Positions 1-9,356 are shown, counted from the stretch's first letter. The stretch is DNA of 64,000 bases from Yinghuangia elevatio (GCF_040649515.1 NZ_JBEZFP010000018.1:1-64000), one strand, 5' to 3'. The notes: generated by a model from the sequence alone, not told the origin. A program made the numbers and translations.

Positions 1-179
1 CGGCCAAACCCAGGCCGAGCTGCGGCCCGCGCCTTGCGAGCGCACGCACCACGGCCCGCGGGCTATCCGACGCGAATTTGAAGACACTCCCTAGGGCAGG
101 GTGCCGAGTCCCGGCATGCCCGCGTCGAGCGCGGAGCCGGCGAAGGGTTCGCCGAAACCGATCGGAGATTGCGTACGCC

Positions 180-1718
180 ATGCCCGCTGACCACTTGCCT
201 GCCCGCCATGTGTCCGTCGACCACGTGCCTGACCGCGACACCTCCGCCGGGCGTACGCACGGTCCGCGCAGGCCCGCGGCGCGGTCGTCCGGCCGTCGGC
301 TGAGCTGGGACGTCGTCCGGGTGGCCGCGGTGTTGTTGGTGATGCTCTTCCACGGGACGTCGCTGGCGGTGGCATGGCACCCCGAGTTGGGTGAGCGGCC
401 GTTCACGTGGGGGTGGCCGGTCGGGGCGAGCACGCTGCTGGTGGTGTCCGGCTACTTCGCCGCGGTCGCGGTGGCGCGGCAGGACGCGTGGCGGTGGTGG
501 CTGGGACGGCTGTTCCGGCTCCTGCCCGCGTTCTGGGCCGCGGTGCTGGTGACCGGCTACCTTCAGCGGACCCTTGCCCGGGACGGGTGGTGGGCCCCGA
601 CGTGGTCGGACATCGGTGCGAACCTGCTGATGTTGTGGCAGTGGAAGCCGCAGACCTATCCGTTCGTGGACCTGTCCTATTGGACGCTGCCCGTGCAACT
701 GGCGGCGTTCACCGCCGTGTTGGTGGTGGTCCGGGTGCGGTCGTGGCGCCGTGGGCCGCGTGCCGCGGTGTGGTTGTGGTCCGTGCTCGCGGCGGAGCTC
801 GCGTTGTGGCCGATCCGCACGTACACCGCGTGGGAGCCGTTCCGCATGGTGCACGACGGACTCGGGTGGCACCGTGCCCACTTGTTCGTCGTCGGCGTCG
901 CGGTGTTCCTGGTCGCGACGGGGCGCATCGGCCGCGTGCACGGCGCCGCCCTCACCGCGGCGGGCCTGTTCGAGCAGTGGCTGCAACTGCGCGGTGTTGT
1001 CATGACGGTGCTCATCCTGCTCGCCGTCATGGGCGTCCATGTGGCGGCCTGGGGCCCCGACTGGGACAGGGTGCTGCCGAAGTCCGGGCAGCGGGCCGTA
1101 CGTTGGCTGGCGGGTATCAGCTACGGCGCGTACCTGGCGCACTTCTCACTCGGCATCCTCACGATGCGCTACCTGTACGAGGCCGGGGCCGGGCCGGTGG
1201 TGCAGGTCCTCGGCTTCATCGCCACCGGCATCGTGGTCGGGTGGGTGCTGACAGTCGTGGTGGAGCGCCCGGCGTACCGGGCGTTGTGCCGTCGGCGGGA
1301 CCGTCGCCGCGACAGCCGAACGGCGGTCGGGGTCGTGCGGGCAACCCGTGTGGTGCGTACGCCAGCGTCCACCGGCGCGGTGATCGCCGTGGCGTTCTTC
1401 GGCGGTGTCCTGGTGGTGGCGGCCATGGACGTCTCGGGTGCGGCGCGGCACACGGCTTGGGCGTTCCTGGCATTGTGCGTGTTCGCCTCCGTGGTGACGT
1501 ACCGCGCTCCCGCACGTGCTGTTGCCGCCGTCGGCGTCGCGGTGGTGTGCTGGCTGCTGTACAGCGGCTTTGTCGTACCCGAGGTGGGCCATCTCGGATG
1601 GGACCCGGCGGCCGACACCCGTCGCCTCGGCCTGCTGCTCGCCGCCGCACTGCTCGGCATCGGCGCACACACACTCGCGCGCCGTCCAGGTGGTCCACTA
1701 GCGCGAGGAGCAGAGTGA
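180..1718 (+). CDS. Acyltransferase 3 family membrane protein
   Basis: A membrane-embedded acyltransferase of the acyltransferase_3 (OafA/WecH-like) family, which moves acyl groups onto extracytoplasmic sugars or glycoconjugates. The substrate cannot be told. After a short basic N-terminus the protein opens with the family signature: a first membrane helix around VVRVAAVLLVMLFHG, then SGYFAAVA and RLFRLLPAFWAAVL. About ten hydrophobic helices follow, including a HFSLGILTMRYLY segment. The ATG at 180 is preferred over an in-frame TTG at 78 because a GGAG precedes it by about 12 nt and family homology starts only after residue 40. At about 512 aa it is slightly longer than the usual 350-450 because of extra C-terminal helices. 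It stands alone and converges on the next gene. Confidence 0.8.
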   Translation: MPADHLPARHVSVDHVPDRDTSAGRTHGPRRPAARSSGRRLSWDVVRVAAVLLVMLFHGTSLAVAWHPELGERPFTWGWPVGASTLLVVSGYFAAVAVARQDAWRWWLGRLFRLLPAFWAAVLVTGYLQRTLARDGWWAPTWSDIGANLLMLWQWKPQTYPFVDLSYWTLPVQLAAFTAVLVVVRVRSWRRGPRAAVWLWSVLAAELALWPIRTYTAWEPFRMVHDGLGWHRAHLFVVGVAVFLVATGRIGRVHGAALTAAGLFEQWLQLRGVVMTVLILLAVMGVHVAAWGPDWDRVLPKSGQRAVRWLAGISYGAYLAHFSLGILTMRYLYEAGAGPVVQVLGFIATGIVVGWVLTVVVERPAYRALCRRRDRRRDSRTAVGVVRATRVVRTPASTGAVIAVAFFGGVLVVAAMDVSGAARHTAWAFLALCVFASVVTYRAPARAVAAVGVAVVCWLLYSGFVVPEVGHLGWDPAADTRRLGLLLAAALLGIGAHTLARRPGGPLARGAE

Positions 1719-1769
1719 CAGGCTGCTGACGACCGGGGCGGGCCGGAGGTGACCGACATGAGCCGGCGA

Positions 1770-1789
1770 CCGCCGACACGTGTCGGCGG
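1770..1789. terminator. Palindromic bidirectional terminator
   Basis: A perfect 20-bp palindrome with arms CCGCCGACAC/GTGTCGGCGG lies between the convergent acyltransferase and SnoaL-like genes and abuts the stop codon of the latter. Its position and symmetry suggest a shared intrinsic terminator. There is no U-tract, as is usual in actinomycetes. Confidence 0.55.
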
Positions 1790-2149
1790 CTACGCTCCGG
1801 CGAAGACGATCATCTGGTCGATCCGGTCGCGGCGCAGGTGCACGACGTCGGTGCCCGTGAGCTGTGTGCCGTCCCCGGGCATGCGGTAAAGCCATTGGTA
1901 GCGGGCCCATTCGCCGGGTGCGTCGACCTCCGAGCACCGCAGCATGGTCCCCGGTCCGGCCGGATGCCGCCGCATGTCCAGGACGAACCGCTCCAGCGCG
2001 TCGACGCCGTCGCTGCGGCCCAACGGACCCCAGAAGACGACGTCGGAGGTCAGCGCCCGTGAGAGCAGCTCGACGGCGTGGTTGTCGGACGAGGTGTTGA
2101 GGGCGGCGATGAACATGTCGATGGCCGACCGCGCCGTGTTCTCCTGCAT
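1790..2149 (-). CDS. SnoaL-like (NTF2-fold) protein
   Basis: A 119-aa protein of the SnoaL/NTF2-like fold. These small cone-shaped alpha+beta domains work as cyclases, isomerases or ligand-binding proteins. The family pattern is visible: helix AIDMFIAALNTSSDNHAVELLSR, then DVVFWGPLGRSDGVDALERFV, and the strand block ARYQWLYRMPGDGTQLTGTDVVHLRRDRIDQMIVF. The ATG is preceded by an AGGA about 7 nt upstream. No partner gene indicates the substrate, and the catalytic role is unassigned. Confidence 0.7.
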   Translation of the reverse strand: MQENTARSAIDMFIAALNTSSDNHAVELLSRALTSDVVFWGPLGRSDGVDALERFVLDMRRHPAGPGTMLRCSEVDAPGEWARYQWLYRMPGDGTQLTGTDVVHLRRDRIDQMIVFAGA

Positions 2150-2235
2150 CTCTCAGTCCTACCACCGCGGCCCGCCGCGGAACCGCCGGTCCCAGGGCCT
2201 TCGTTCATGCCCGGGCAGCGCCGCGGGGCGGCGGG

Positions 2236-3228
2236 CTACCGGCGTCGGACGCAGCGGAAGCCGAGGTGGCCGGTGGCGGTGTCCTCGGTCTCGCCCTGGC
2301 GCGCGGCGGGCCGGTAGCGCAGGCAGTACTCGGGAGCACAGAGGTGGGAGCCGCCCTTGATCGTGCGGCGGGCGAACCCGGCGGCGGCGCTGTCCTGACG
2401 GTGTTCGACGCGCGGGTTGCGCGGGATGCAGCAGGAGCCGGCGGCGGCGTCCGGGTGGCGGACGGTGTGGTGGTCACTGGTCCACTCCCACACATTGCCG
2501 GCCATGTCGTACAGGCCGAACCCGTTGGAGGGGTAGCGGCCGACGGGGGTGGTGCCCGGACGTCCGGTGGGGGTGTCAACGCGCCAGGGGAAGTCGCCGT
2601 GCCAGGTGTTGGCCATGCGGCGGCTGCCCGGGAGGAAGTCGTCGCCCCAGCTGTAGACGGCGCCGTCGAGGCCGCCGCGGGCGGCGTACTCCCACTCGGC
2701 CTCGGTGGGCAGGTCCTTGTCGGCCCAGTGCGCGTACGCGAGCGCGTCCGCGTAGGCGACCTGTGTCACGGGGTGCCGGTCGCGGCCGTCGAGGGTGGAC
2801 CCCGGGCCTTCGGGGTGGCGCCAGTTCGCGCCCGGGACGTAGTGCCACCAGCGGCGGTAGTCGTCCAGCGGGACCGGGCCGGTGGTCTTGCGGAACACCA
2901 GGGAGCCGGGCACCAGCAGCGCCGGGTCGGCGTCCGGGTAGAGCGCGGGGTCGAGCGGTCGCTCGGCGACGGTGACGTAGCCCGTGGCCTTCACGAAGCG
3001 GCGGAACGCGGCGACGGTCACCGGATGCACGTCGGCGAGGAAACCGTCCACGGTCACCGGGTGGACCGGGCGTTCCTCGGGGTAGAAGGCGTCGCTGCCC
3101 ATCGCGAAGGTGCCGCCGGGGATCCAGGCCATGCCCTTGGGAACCGCCCGCGGGCCAGGTGCGGGTGGGGCAACGGGGACGGCTATCGGCGTGTCGGCGT
3201 CCGCGGTGCTCGGCGTCATGTCGGCCAT
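2236..3228 (-). CDS. Formylglycine-generating enzyme (SUMF1-type sulfatase modifier)
   Basis: An FGE-sulfatase domain enzyme of about 330 aa that oxidises the active-site Cys of type I sulfatases to C-alpha-formylglycine with O2. The domain starts at MAWIPGGTFAMGSDAFYPEERPVHPV. It includes LPTEAEWEYAARGG and YDMAGNVWEWTSD, and ends with KGGSHLCAPEYCLRYRPAAR, which holds the copper-binding Cys pair (C297 and C302) of aerobic FGEs. The ATG at 3228 was chosen; an upstream in-frame start at 3327 would overlap the divergent promoter region. The sulfatase starting 142 bp away on the opposite strand has the exact CxPxR target, so enzyme and substrate are probably encoded side by side. Confidence 0.93.
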   Translation of the reverse strand: MADMTPSTADADTPIAVPVAPPAPGPRAVPKGMAWIPGGTFAMGSDAFYPEERPVHPVTVDGFLADVHPVTVAAFRRFVKATGYVTVAERPLDPALYPDADPALLVPGSLVFRKTTGPVPLDDYRRWWHYVPGANWRHPEGPGSTLDGRDRHPVTQVAYADALAYAHWADKDLPTEAEWEYAARGGLDGAVYSWGDDFLPGSRRMANTWHGDFPWRVDTPTGRPGTTPVGRYPSNGFGLYDMAGNVWEWTSDHHTVRHPDAAAGSCCIPRNPRVEHRQDSAAAGFARRTIKGGSHLCAPEYCLRYRPAARQGETEDTATGHLGFRCVRRR

Positions 3229-3369
3229 GATTCCCAGTCCGCCGAGGCGAGGCGGGAGTGCCACGCCGAGCCCGCTTCCTAAATATTTGTCTGACTTATG
3301 GCTAATGTCCCCCTGAAGCGAGCGCATTCACGACGACCTTGCGGGGTCCGTACAGAAGGACGGCGAGCC
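3229..3369. promoter_or_regulatory. Divergent FGE/sulfatase promoter region
   Basis: A 141-bp intergenic region between the divergent FGE and sulfatase genes. It contains an island unusually rich in A+T for this genome at about 3278-3310 (CCTAAATATTTGTC, GACTTATGGC). Within it, ATTTGTCTGA at 3285-3294 matches 9 of 10 bases with ATTTGTCCGA on the minus strand at 14319-14328, upstream of the alkyl sulfatase gene. No promoter has been mapped; the regulatory role is inferred. Confidence 0.4.
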
Positions 3370-5718
3370 ATGGCGGACGAACGTTTGACGAGTCTTCCGG
3401 TGCCGGACCGGCCTTATCAGGGACCGCTGGCCGTGGACGTCCGCGACCTGGACGAGCCGCTGCCGCCGATCCCGGTGAAGCGCCCGCCGAAGCAGGCCCC
3501 CAACGTCCTGCTGATCCTGTTGGACGACGTCGGCTTCGGGGCCTCCAGCGCGTTCGGCGGCCCGGTCCACACCCCGACCGCGGCCCGGCTCGCGGACGGC
3601 GGCCTCAAGTACTCGCGGTTCCACACCACCTCGCTCTGCGCGCCGACCCGTGCCGCGCTGCTGTCCGGCCGCAACCACCACTCGGTCGCGATGGGGCACA
3701 TCACCGAGACGGCCACCGCCGCCCCCGGCTACACCTCGGCCCGCCCGAACTCGGCGACCCCGCTCGCCGAAATCCTGCGCCAAAACGGCTACAACACCGC
3801 GCAGTTCGGCAAGTGCCACGAGGTGCCCACCTGGGAGTCCGGCCCCACCGGGCCGTTCGACCGGTGGCCCGTCAACAGCGGCTTCGAGAAGTTCTACGGC
3901 TTCGTGGGCGGCGAGACGAACCAGTGGTCGCCCGCGTTGATCGACGGGACGACCGCGATCGAGCCGCCGGACGACCCCGACTACCACCTGATGCCGGACC
4001 TGGCCGACAAGGCCATCGCGTACGTCCGCCAGCAGAAGTCGCTCACTCCCGACAAGCCCTTCTTCGTCTACTTCGCGCCCGGCGCCACGCACACCCCGCA
4101 CCACGTCCCCGAGGACTGGATCCCCAAGTACCGCGGCAAGTTCGACCAGGGCTGGGACGCGCTGCGCGAGGCGACGTTCGCCCGGCAGAAGGAACTGGGC
4201 GTGGTCGCCGCCGACGCAACCCTGACCCCGCGCCCGGCCGAGATCCCCGCATGGGACGACCTCGACCCGTCCTGGAAGCCGATCCTGGCCCGGCAGATGG
4301 AGGTGTACGCCGCGTACCTCGAATACGCCGACCACCACACCGGCCGCGTCATCGACGCACTTGACGAACTCGGCGTCCTGGACGACACGTTGGTGATGTA
4401 CATCATCGGCGACAACGGTGCCTCCGCCGAAGGCGGCATGCACGGCGCGTACATGGTCACCAACGCCGCCAACGGCGGCGCGGAGTTCGAGACGCCCGAG
4501 TTCTGGAGCGAGCACCTCGACGAGGTCGGCGGCCCGCACGCCTACAACCACTACGCGGTCGGGTGGGCCCACGCGATGTGCACTCCGTACCAGTGGACCA
4601 AACAGGTCGCCTCGCACTACGGCGGCACCCGCAACGGCACCATCGTGCACTGGCCGGCCCGCGTCCCGGACGGCGGCCAGGTACGCCACCAGTGGCACCA
4701 CGTCATCGACTTCGCCCCGACCATCCTGGACCTGGCCGGCATCGCCGAACCGCACACCGTCAACGGCGTCACCCAAGTCCCCATGCAGGGGAAGTCGTTC
4801 GCGGCCAGCCTGACCGACCAGGACGCGCCCGAGGTGCGGCACACGCAGTACTTCGAACTCGCCGGCAACCGCGGCATCTACCACAAGGGCTGGACGGCGG
4901 TCACCAAACACCGCGTGCCCTGGGACCTGTTCGCCCACGGCACCGACTTCGACTCGGACAAGTGGGAGCTGTACGACACCACCAAGGACTGGACCCAGGC
5001 CCACGACGTGGCCGCCGAGCACCCGGACAAACTCGCCGCACTCCAGCAACTCTTCCTCATCGAGGCGGTCCGGCACAACGTCCTGCCGATGGACGACCGG
5101 GCGGCCGAGCGCATGAACCCCGACATCGCCGGACGCCCGACCCTCTTCCAGGGCACCACACTGCGCCTCTACCCGGGCATGACCCGGATCGGTGAGAACG
5201 TCGCCCTGAACATCAAGAACAAGTCCTTCGACGTCACCGCCGAGATCGACATCCCCGACGGCGGTGCCGAGGGCGTCATCGTCTGCCAGGGCGGCCGCAC
5301 CGGCGGCTGGGTCCTGATGGCCGACCACGGCAGGCTCGCCTTCCACTACAACTACTGCGGCCTGCTCCGCAGCACCACCACCGCGCCCGACCCGCTGCCA
5401 TCCGGAACCCACCAGGTCCGCGCCGAGTTCGCGTACGACGGCGGGGGCATCGGCAAGGGGGGCAAGGTCACCCTCTACCTCGACGGCGCCCGACTCGCCG
5501 AAGGACGCGTCGAGCGCACCCACCCGCTCTACTTCTCTTTTGACGAGGGCCTGGACGTCGGCCGCGACACCGGCATGCCCGTGTACGAGGACTACACGGC
5601 CCCGCACGGCGCCTTCACCGCCACCATCAACTGGGCCCAGGTCGACCTCGGCGACGACGACCACAGCCACCTCGTCGACCCCGCCGAACACTTCGCCGCC
5701 GCACTCCGCCACCAGTAG
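3370..5718 (+). CDS. Cys-type arylsulfatase (sulfatase family, S1-like)
   Basis: A type I sulfatase of about 782 aa that hydrolyses sulfate esters; the natural substrate is not evident. Metal-binding Asp52/Asp53 lie in NVLLILLDDVGFG. The sulfatase signature LCAPTRAALLSGR carries the Cys90 to be converted to formylglycine in C-x-P-x-R. A second metal site, GDNG, is near residues 347-350. A C-terminal beta-sandwich region (about 590-780) completes the long form of the family. No signal peptide is visible, so it is probably cytoplasmic or exported by an unclear route. The ATG at 3370 has AAGGA upstream. It is divergent from the FGE gene. Confidence 0.93.
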   Translation: MADERLTSLPVPDRPYQGPLAVDVRDLDEPLPPIPVKRPPKQAPNVLLILLDDVGFGASSAFGGPVHTPTAARLADGGLKYSRFHTTSLCAPTRAALLSGRNHHSVAMGHITETATAAPGYTSARPNSATPLAEILRQNGYNTAQFGKCHEVPTWESGPTGPFDRWPVNSGFEKFYGFVGGETNQWSPALIDGTTAIEPPDDPDYHLMPDLADKAIAYVRQQKSLTPDKPFFVYFAPGATHTPHHVPEDWIPKYRGKFDQGWDALREATFARQKELGVVAADATLTPRPAEIPAWDDLDPSWKPILARQMEVYAAYLEYADHHTGRVIDALDELGVLDDTLVMYIIGDNGASAEGGMHGAYMVTNAANGGAEFETPEFWSEHLDEVGGPHAYNHYAVGWAHAMCTPYQWTKQVASHYGGTRNGTIVHWPARVPDGGQVRHQWHHVIDFAPTILDLAGIAEPHTVNGVTQVPMQGKSFAASLTDQDAPEVRHTQYFELAGNRGIYHKGWTAVTKHRVPWDLFAHGTDFDSDKWELYDTTKDWTQAHDVAAEHPDKLAALQQLFLIEAVRHNVLPMDDRAAERMNPDIAGRPTLFQGTTLRLYPGMTRIGENVALNIKNKSFDVTAEIDIPDGGAEGVIVCQGGRTGGWVLMADHGRLAFHYNYCGLLRSTTTAPDPLPSGTHQVRAEFAYDGGGIGKGGKVTLYLDGARLAEGRVERTHPLYFSFDEGLDVGRDTGMPVYEDYTAPHGAFTATINWAQVDLGDDDHSHLVDPAEHFAAALRHQ

Positions 5719-5752
5719 GCACCCCCGTCCGACGGCCGGCGGCTCCGGAGGC

Positions 5753-5785
5753 CCCGCCGCACGCGGGTTAGCGGCGTGCGGCGGG
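5753..5785. terminator. Stem-loop terminator after the sulfatase gene
   Basis: A 12-bp perfect stem (CCCGCCGCACGC and its complement) with a 9-nt loop lies 35 bp after the sulfatase stop codon. It sits between that gene and the convergent TRIC pseudogene and is likely an intrinsic terminator for both directions. Confidence 0.6.
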
Positions 5786-5798
5786 TGCGGCCGGCCGG

Positions 5799-6368
5799 TC
5801 AGTCGCGGTTGCGGCCGTCGTCGTCCGGGGGCTGGTCGGGGCGGTGGTCGGGGTCCAGGCCGAGCAGCCGGAGCTCGCGCTGTGACAGGCAGGCGAGCTT
5901 GCGGCCCAGCAGGGGCCGGCCGTCCTCGTGTAGGTACGCACCGCGCGGTGGGCCCGATGACGGCGAGCGCGAGGCAGCCGAGGATCGGCAGGTCGGCGTC
6001 GACGCCGGTCTGCGCGCCGACGATCGCTTACCAGGGCAGCGCGAACGAGGTGACGAACTGGAACAGGCCCTCGCGGAAGAGCGGGCCCTTGTCGTACGCG
6101 ATCAGGTACCCGATCACCCCGGCGATCAGGCACAGCGCGATGTACGAGGAGTTGGTGAAGGCGGCCGGGACGCGGTTGACGATGACGTCGCGGCTCACCC
6201 CTCCGCCGATGCCGCCCAGCAGGGCCATCAGCAGGACGCCGACGACGGTGAAGTCTTGTAGTGGTCCGGCCGCCGGGCCAGCAGCGCGCCGTTGAGGGCG
6301 TTGGTGGTGGCCGCACCCAGGTTGATGAAGGTCGATCCGCCGGTGAGCTGGAACGACCAGAAGGACAC
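5799..6368 (-). pseudogene. Decayed TRIC-type (UPF0126) cation channel gene
   Basis: Fragments in different frames rebuild a TRIC/UPF0126 membrane protein: GGSTFINLGAATTNALNGAL, then DFTVVGVLLMALLGGIGGGV, then GLFQFVTSFALPW, then AIVGAQTGVDADLPILGCL. Three lesions are readable. About one base is missing at 6252 (DHYK|DFTVVG). There is a TGG-TAA where the family has Trp-Tyr (near 6026-6031). A one-base insertion lies near 5939. The last helices of the family are also missing, and the tail reads into a polar stretch ending at 5799. The GTG at 6368 is the best guess for the old start. Independent sequencing errors are an alternative to true decay, but three in 600 bp is unlikely. Confidence 0.8.
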
Positions 6369-6648
6369 CTCCTCCAGGGCGAGTCGCGAACCGCTCGCGG
6401 TGCCTCCTCGCCGGCCCCACCCGGCCCGCGGCCCGCGGGGCGGCTGAGCGGGATGCAGAGCCTGGCTTCGCGCGCCGCGTACCTCCCCATCCGTCGGCAC
6501 CGTGCGCTGATCCTCGTGCGGACGCATGGTGAAGTGCTGCGGCTTCGATCAAAACACCCGAAAGATTGACAAATGGCGACAAGGACACGCCGGATCGCAG
6601 GATGTGCCGACCGTGGGGATGTGAGAGGTGTGGGCGGGGCGGCGACGG

Positions 6649-7659
6649 TCAGGGGCGGCGGGCGGACGGGCTTCCGGTGGACGGGCTGCCGGTGGCTGCC
6701 GTGCCGCGCCGGGCCGGCTCGGTAGGCCCGACGCCGGTGACTGCGGCACTGTCTGCGGATGCGGCTGCGTCCGTGGCTCTTGCGGCCGTGGCGGTCCAGG
6801 TCGCGAGCAGCTTCAGGGCGTCCTCCGCGGCCGTCCCGGGCGGCGCGCTGTAGACGATCATGCGCAGGCCGCTGTCGTCCGGCAGGACCACCGTCTCCTG
6901 GTCGAGCTCCAGGTTCCCGACGAGGGGATGGTTGATGCGCTTCGTCCGCGCACGCAGCGCATGTACGTCCTGGGACCCCCACATCACGCGGAAGGCGTCG
7001 CTGCGAGTGGACAGTTCGCCGATCAGGTTGGAAAGCTCGCGGTCGTAGGGGTTCCGTCCCGCCTCGACGCGCAGCGCGCCCAGGGTGAAGCGGGCCATGT
7101 CCTCCCAGTCGACGTAGAAGCGCCGGGCGGCCGGGCTCAGGAAGGTGAATCGGGCGACGTTCGCCTCGCAGGCCGGGTCGTCGAACATCTCCGCGTACAG
7201 TGCCCGGCCGAGCGGGTTGGTGACCAGCGCGTCGAGGCGGTTGTCCAGCACGCTTGCCGCCAACTGCGGCATGCCCTCGACGATGCGTGCCAGGCTCGGG
7301 CGTACGGTCGGCCGCGCGGCCGGCTGCCGGGACCGGCCGCGGGGAGCCGGCCCGGCGGCGCGGGCGAGGTCCTGCAGGTACATGCGCTCGGTGTCGTCGA
7401 GGCGCAGGGCCCGCGCGAGGGCGCCCAGCACGGAGTCGGAGACGCCTTTGAGGTCACCGCGTTCGAGACGGGTGTAGTACTCGACGCTCACCCCGGCGAG
7501 CGTGGCGACCTCGCCCCGGCGCAGCCCGGGCACCCGTCGTCGGCCGTATGTCGGCAGACCTGCCTGCTCAGGCGTGATCCGGTCGCGCCGGGAGCGGAGA
7601 AATGCGCTGACCGCGTCGCGATTGCCTGCCGGGTTGTCCGCGCTGGTGTCCACGATCAA
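6649..7659 (-). CDS. XRE regulator with MmyB-like ligand-binding domain
   Basis: A helix-turn-helix regulator of 336 aa. The N-terminal XRE domain (about 20-90) shows RRVPGLRRGEVATLAGVSVEYYTRLERGDLKGVSDSVL. The MmyB-like PAS-type domain follows (about 120-280) with NRLDALVTNPLGRALY, FYVDWEDMARFTLGALRVEAGRNPYDREL and a C-terminal RMIVYSAPPGT. The last 50 residues are a low-complexity Ala/Ser/Gly tail. Members of this family commonly control a divergent neighbour. Here that is the SnoaL-like gene at 7797, with 137 bp between the starts, so it is the probable target. The ligand is unknown. Confidence 0.9.
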   Translation of the reverse strand: MIVDTSADNPAGNRDAVSAFLRSRRDRITPEQAGLPTYGRRRVPGLRRGEVATLAGVSVEYYTRLERGDLKGVSDSVLGALARALRLDDTERMYLQDLARAAGPAPRGRSRQPAARPTVRPSLARIVEGMPQLAASVLDNRLDALVTNPLGRALYAEMFDDPACEANVARFTFLSPAARRFYVDWEDMARFTLGALRVEAGRNPYDRELSNLIGELSTRSDAFRVMWGSQDVHALRARTKRINHPLVGNLELDQETVVLPDDSGLRMIVYSAPPGTAAEDALKLLATWTATAARATDAAASADSAAVTGVGPTEPARRGTAATGSPSTGSPSARRP

Positions 7660-7796
7660 AGAGTAGGCAGCCGGTGCGGCCGGTGGGGGTCCCTGCCAGA
7701 ACCCCTCACGGCAAGGGCTCCCTCGGCGCGACTGTGCCCCGTTGCATGAGGACGTGCCCGGAAGACACCCGGCAACCGAGCGAAAGGGCGGACGAG

Positions 7797-8279
7797 ATGA
7801 GCAACGACCAACTAGACGAGACGGCGACGGCGACGGGGAGGGGGACGGGGAGGGGGACGGGGACGCACGCGGAAACTCCCGCGGACGTCGTACGAGGGCT
7901 GTACGCCGCCCTGACCGCCGGCGATGTGCCGGGCGTCCTGGCCCGGCTGGCCGAGGACGTGGTCGTCGACGAGCCGCGCGAGCTGCCGTACGGCGGCGTG
8001 CACCACGGCAGCGAGGCGTTCGTGCACTCCGTCCTCGGTGCGATGCTCGGCTACGCCGCCGTCGCGATCACCGATGCCGACGTGTTCGAGGGGCCGGCCG
8101 GCGTCGTCGGACGCCTCACCGGAACACTCACGGCCCACGGCACGGGCGAGGAGTTCCCGCTGACCATGGTCGAGGCCCACGACGTCGAAGGCGGTCTGGT
8201 GCGCAGGATCGAGGTCTTCACGAAAGACCCGACCGAACTCGCCGCGTTCTACGCACGTGCGGAGGCAGGGCAGCGCTGA
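7797..8279 (+). CDS. SnoaL-like protein with repetitive N-terminus
   Basis: A 160-aa NTF2-fold protein, probably an enzyme or binding protein controlled by the divergent MmyB-type regulator. The core begins at ETPADVVRGLYAALTAGDVPGVLARLAEDVVVDEP and continues with the ligand-cavity strands LTGTLTAHGTGEEFPLTMVEAHDVEGGLVRRIEVF. The first 25 residues are low complexity: a GACGGG-type DNA repeat encodes alternating Thr/Gly/Arg. The ATG at 7797 has a GAAAGGG about 9 nt upstream. The second gene of this fold in the window (1790-2149) is too divergent to be a recent copy. Confidence 0.75.
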   Translation: MSNDQLDETATATGRGTGRGTGTHAETPADVVRGLYAALTAGDVPGVLARLAEDVVVDEPRELPYGGVHHGSEAFVHSVLGAMLGYAAVAITDADVFEGPAGVVGRLTGTLTAHGTGEEFPLTMVEAHDVEGGLVRRIEVFTKDPTELAAFYARAEAGQR

Positions 8280-8476
8280 CGCGACCCCGCGCCGACGTCG
8301 ACAACGCCGTCGCCGTCGCCACTCCGGCCACTGGCCCTACTTCGTCGGCTACATCGAGCCCCCGGGCCGTCCTCGTCGGCTTCCAAGGCGAGGTCGTCAC
8401 CGCGGTCTGGAACCGGATCACAACTCCCGGAGAGTGGAGCACGCTCGCCCTACCGCGGTCGGCCGTGCTCGGCGGA

Positions 8477-8732
8477 TCAGCGGAGCACGGCGATTCGCGG
8501 CCAGGAGTAGACGACCTCGTCGGGCGGCGCCTCGCCCGCGAGGGCTCCGCAGTTGGGCGACTCTGGTGTGGTGCGGCCGCGGCCGTTCGGACGCCTCGGC
8601 AAGGAGGTTGCGGAGCCAGTTGGCAGCCGATTGTTCGCGGGTGACGTCGAAGTCGTCGAACGCGCTGAACGCGGCACAGGTGATCTCGGCCATGACGTCC
8701 GCGTCGGCGGGGAGGGCGTACCGGATCGGCAT
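8477..8732 (-). pseudogene. Small ORF with probable frameshift, unknown function
   Basis: An ATG at 8732 begins a reading frame with strong G/C third positions for about 55 codons (MPIRYALPADADVMAEITC...). Near 8565 the codon pattern degrades, while the neighbouring frame becomes good and ends at 8477 with DEVVYSWPRIAVLR. Reading through one frame change gives a protein of about 85 aa. I do not recognise it. It could be a broken gene or a sequence error. The rest of the 8280-8834 interval shows no other gene. Confidence 0.35.
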
Positions 8733-8834
8733 GTGCGGAGACTACGCGGAGACTCCGGCGGTGGCGGTCGGTGAGGGAGCGTGTCGCTGCTGAACGGGCG
8801 TGTGCAGCAGGCAACTTCGCGTGACGCGCGTACG

Positions 8835-9356
8835 TCAGCTCTTGACGGCATCCGCAATCTGTGCGGCAGCTTGTGCGGGGGTGAGGTGTGTAGTGTCGAC
8901 GACCTCGGCCTCGGCGTGCAGCCACGTGCGGGCCGCTTCGGCGTACGGTTCGAGGTACTTGAAGCGGAACTCGGACGGGCCCATGACGGTGTCGCCCTGA
9001 ATGCGCCCGCGCAGCGTGTCCTGGTCGGCGTGGAGTACGAAGTGCCGTACCGGGATGTCATGTCGGGCCAGGCCCGCGCTGATCTCGCGCCAATACTGCT
9101 CGACGAGGACGGTCATGGGGATCACCAGAATGCCGCCGGTGTAGTCGAGTACGCGGTGGGCGGTCTCGACCACGAGCGTGCGCCACGGCGGCCAGTGCTG
9201 GAAGTTGTCCGTCTCGGGCAACCCTGGCGTGATGTCCATGAGAGTCTCGCCGACCTTCTCGGCGTCGAACACGCGGGAATCCGGGATCCGCGGTTGCACG
9301 AGCCCGCTCGTCGTCGTCTTGCCTGCGCCATGGGTGCCGTTCAGCCACACGATCAT
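8835..9356 (-). CDS. TmrB-like P-loop ATPase
   Basis: A 173-aa AAA-type ATP-binding protein like Bacillus TmrB, a tunicamycin-resistance protein that binds the drug in the membrane. The N-terminus is MIVWLNGTHGAGKTTTSGL, a Walker A loop (residues 7-15). Then come DSRVFDAEKVGETLMDI, PWRTLVVETAHRVLDYTGGILVIPMTVLVEQYWREI and HFVLHADQDTLRGRI, in the same order as in TmrB. The ATG at 9356 puts the P-loop at the usual distance; longer in-frame upstream sequence lacks family similarity. It is only 173 aa against about 197 for TmrB. The real function in this host (resistance or nucleotide metabolism) is inferred only. Confidence 0.75.
   Translation of the reverse strand: MIVWLNGTHGAGKTTTSGLVQPRIPDSRVFDAEKVGETLMDITPGLPETDNFQHWPPWRTLVVETAHRVLDYTGGILVIPMTVLVEQYWREISAGLARHDIPVRHFVLHADQDTLRGRIQGDTVMGPSEFRFKYLEPYAEAARTWLHAEAEVVDTTHLTPAQAAAQIADAVKS

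Noticed and set aside
3328..5712. A 794-codon frame antisense to the sulfatase
   Set aside because: No family resemblance, composition biased to Val/Arg/Gly as expected from antisense of a GC-rich gene; the plus-strand protein has all sulfatase motifs.
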